Part shown: positions 6,041 through 6,041 of the stretch, piece after piece
How positions within the stretch are numbered: position 1 is the first letter of the stretch
How the letters are laid out: each line of letters opens with the position of its first letter
DNA from: Alphaproteobacteria bacterium
GTDB lineage: Bacteria > Pseudomonadota > Alphaproteobacteria > RS24
Assembly: GCA_029248825.1 (NCBI GenBank)
Contig: JAQWIP010000021.1
Coordinates: 1-6,041 of the forward strand
Direction of reading: 5' to 3'
DNA length: 6,041 nt
Translations under genes and position numbers: made by a program
Notes under the pieces: generated by a model
What the model saw: only the letters and a program-made list of their open reading frames with translations
Told to the model about the DNA's origin: nothing
Databases searched by the model: none

Positions 6041-6041
6041 G

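Overview
The window looks like chromosomal core DNA from an alphaproteobacterium. Three things suggest this. The order proS - lolC - lolD - dnaE on one strand is one I associate with that class. The prolyl-tRNA synthetase is the short form (448 aa) that lacks the editing insert, which is typical of alphaproteobacteria. By hand count, GANTC (the CcrM methylation site of that class) occurs only about three times in 6 kb, far below chance expectation. I cannot name an order or genus. Base composition is moderately GC-rich by eye, except for one very AT-rich patch inside dnaE.

Layout, all genes on the minus strand, reading from the right edge leftwards: proS (6008-4662) is preceded by a TTAA-N7-TTAA motif at the window edge. 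The lipoprotein-export permease lolC/lolE-type gene (4634-3381) follows after 27 bases. The lolD ATPase gene (3388-2711) overlaps the permease gene by 8 bases. A short hairpin and T-run follow lolD. Next comes a small uncharacterised gene (2600-2499) for a 33-residue hydrophobic peptide, with a strong ribosome binding site, a possible promoter of its own and a structured 3' region ending in a good terminator-like hairpin (2424-2378). Last is dnaE (2288 to beyond position 1), whose 3' third lies outside the window. The plus strand holds only shadow reading frames.

How the genes work together: proS, lolC and lolD look like one operon. ProRS charges tRNA-Pro in the cytoplasm. LolC (as a presumed homodimer) and LolD form the inner-membrane ABC machine that extracts outer-membrane lipoproteins and passes them to the periplasmic carrier LolA. 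DnaE is the replicative polymerase subunit and seems to be a separate transcription unit, because a terminator-like structure sits just upstream.

There is no mobile element, CRISPR array, RNA gene or phage gene here. The least-explained parts are the 33-residue peptide gene with its flanking signals, the AT-rich patch in dnaE, and the two possible cell-cycle regulatory sites (a CtrA-like box before proS and a GANTC before dnaE).
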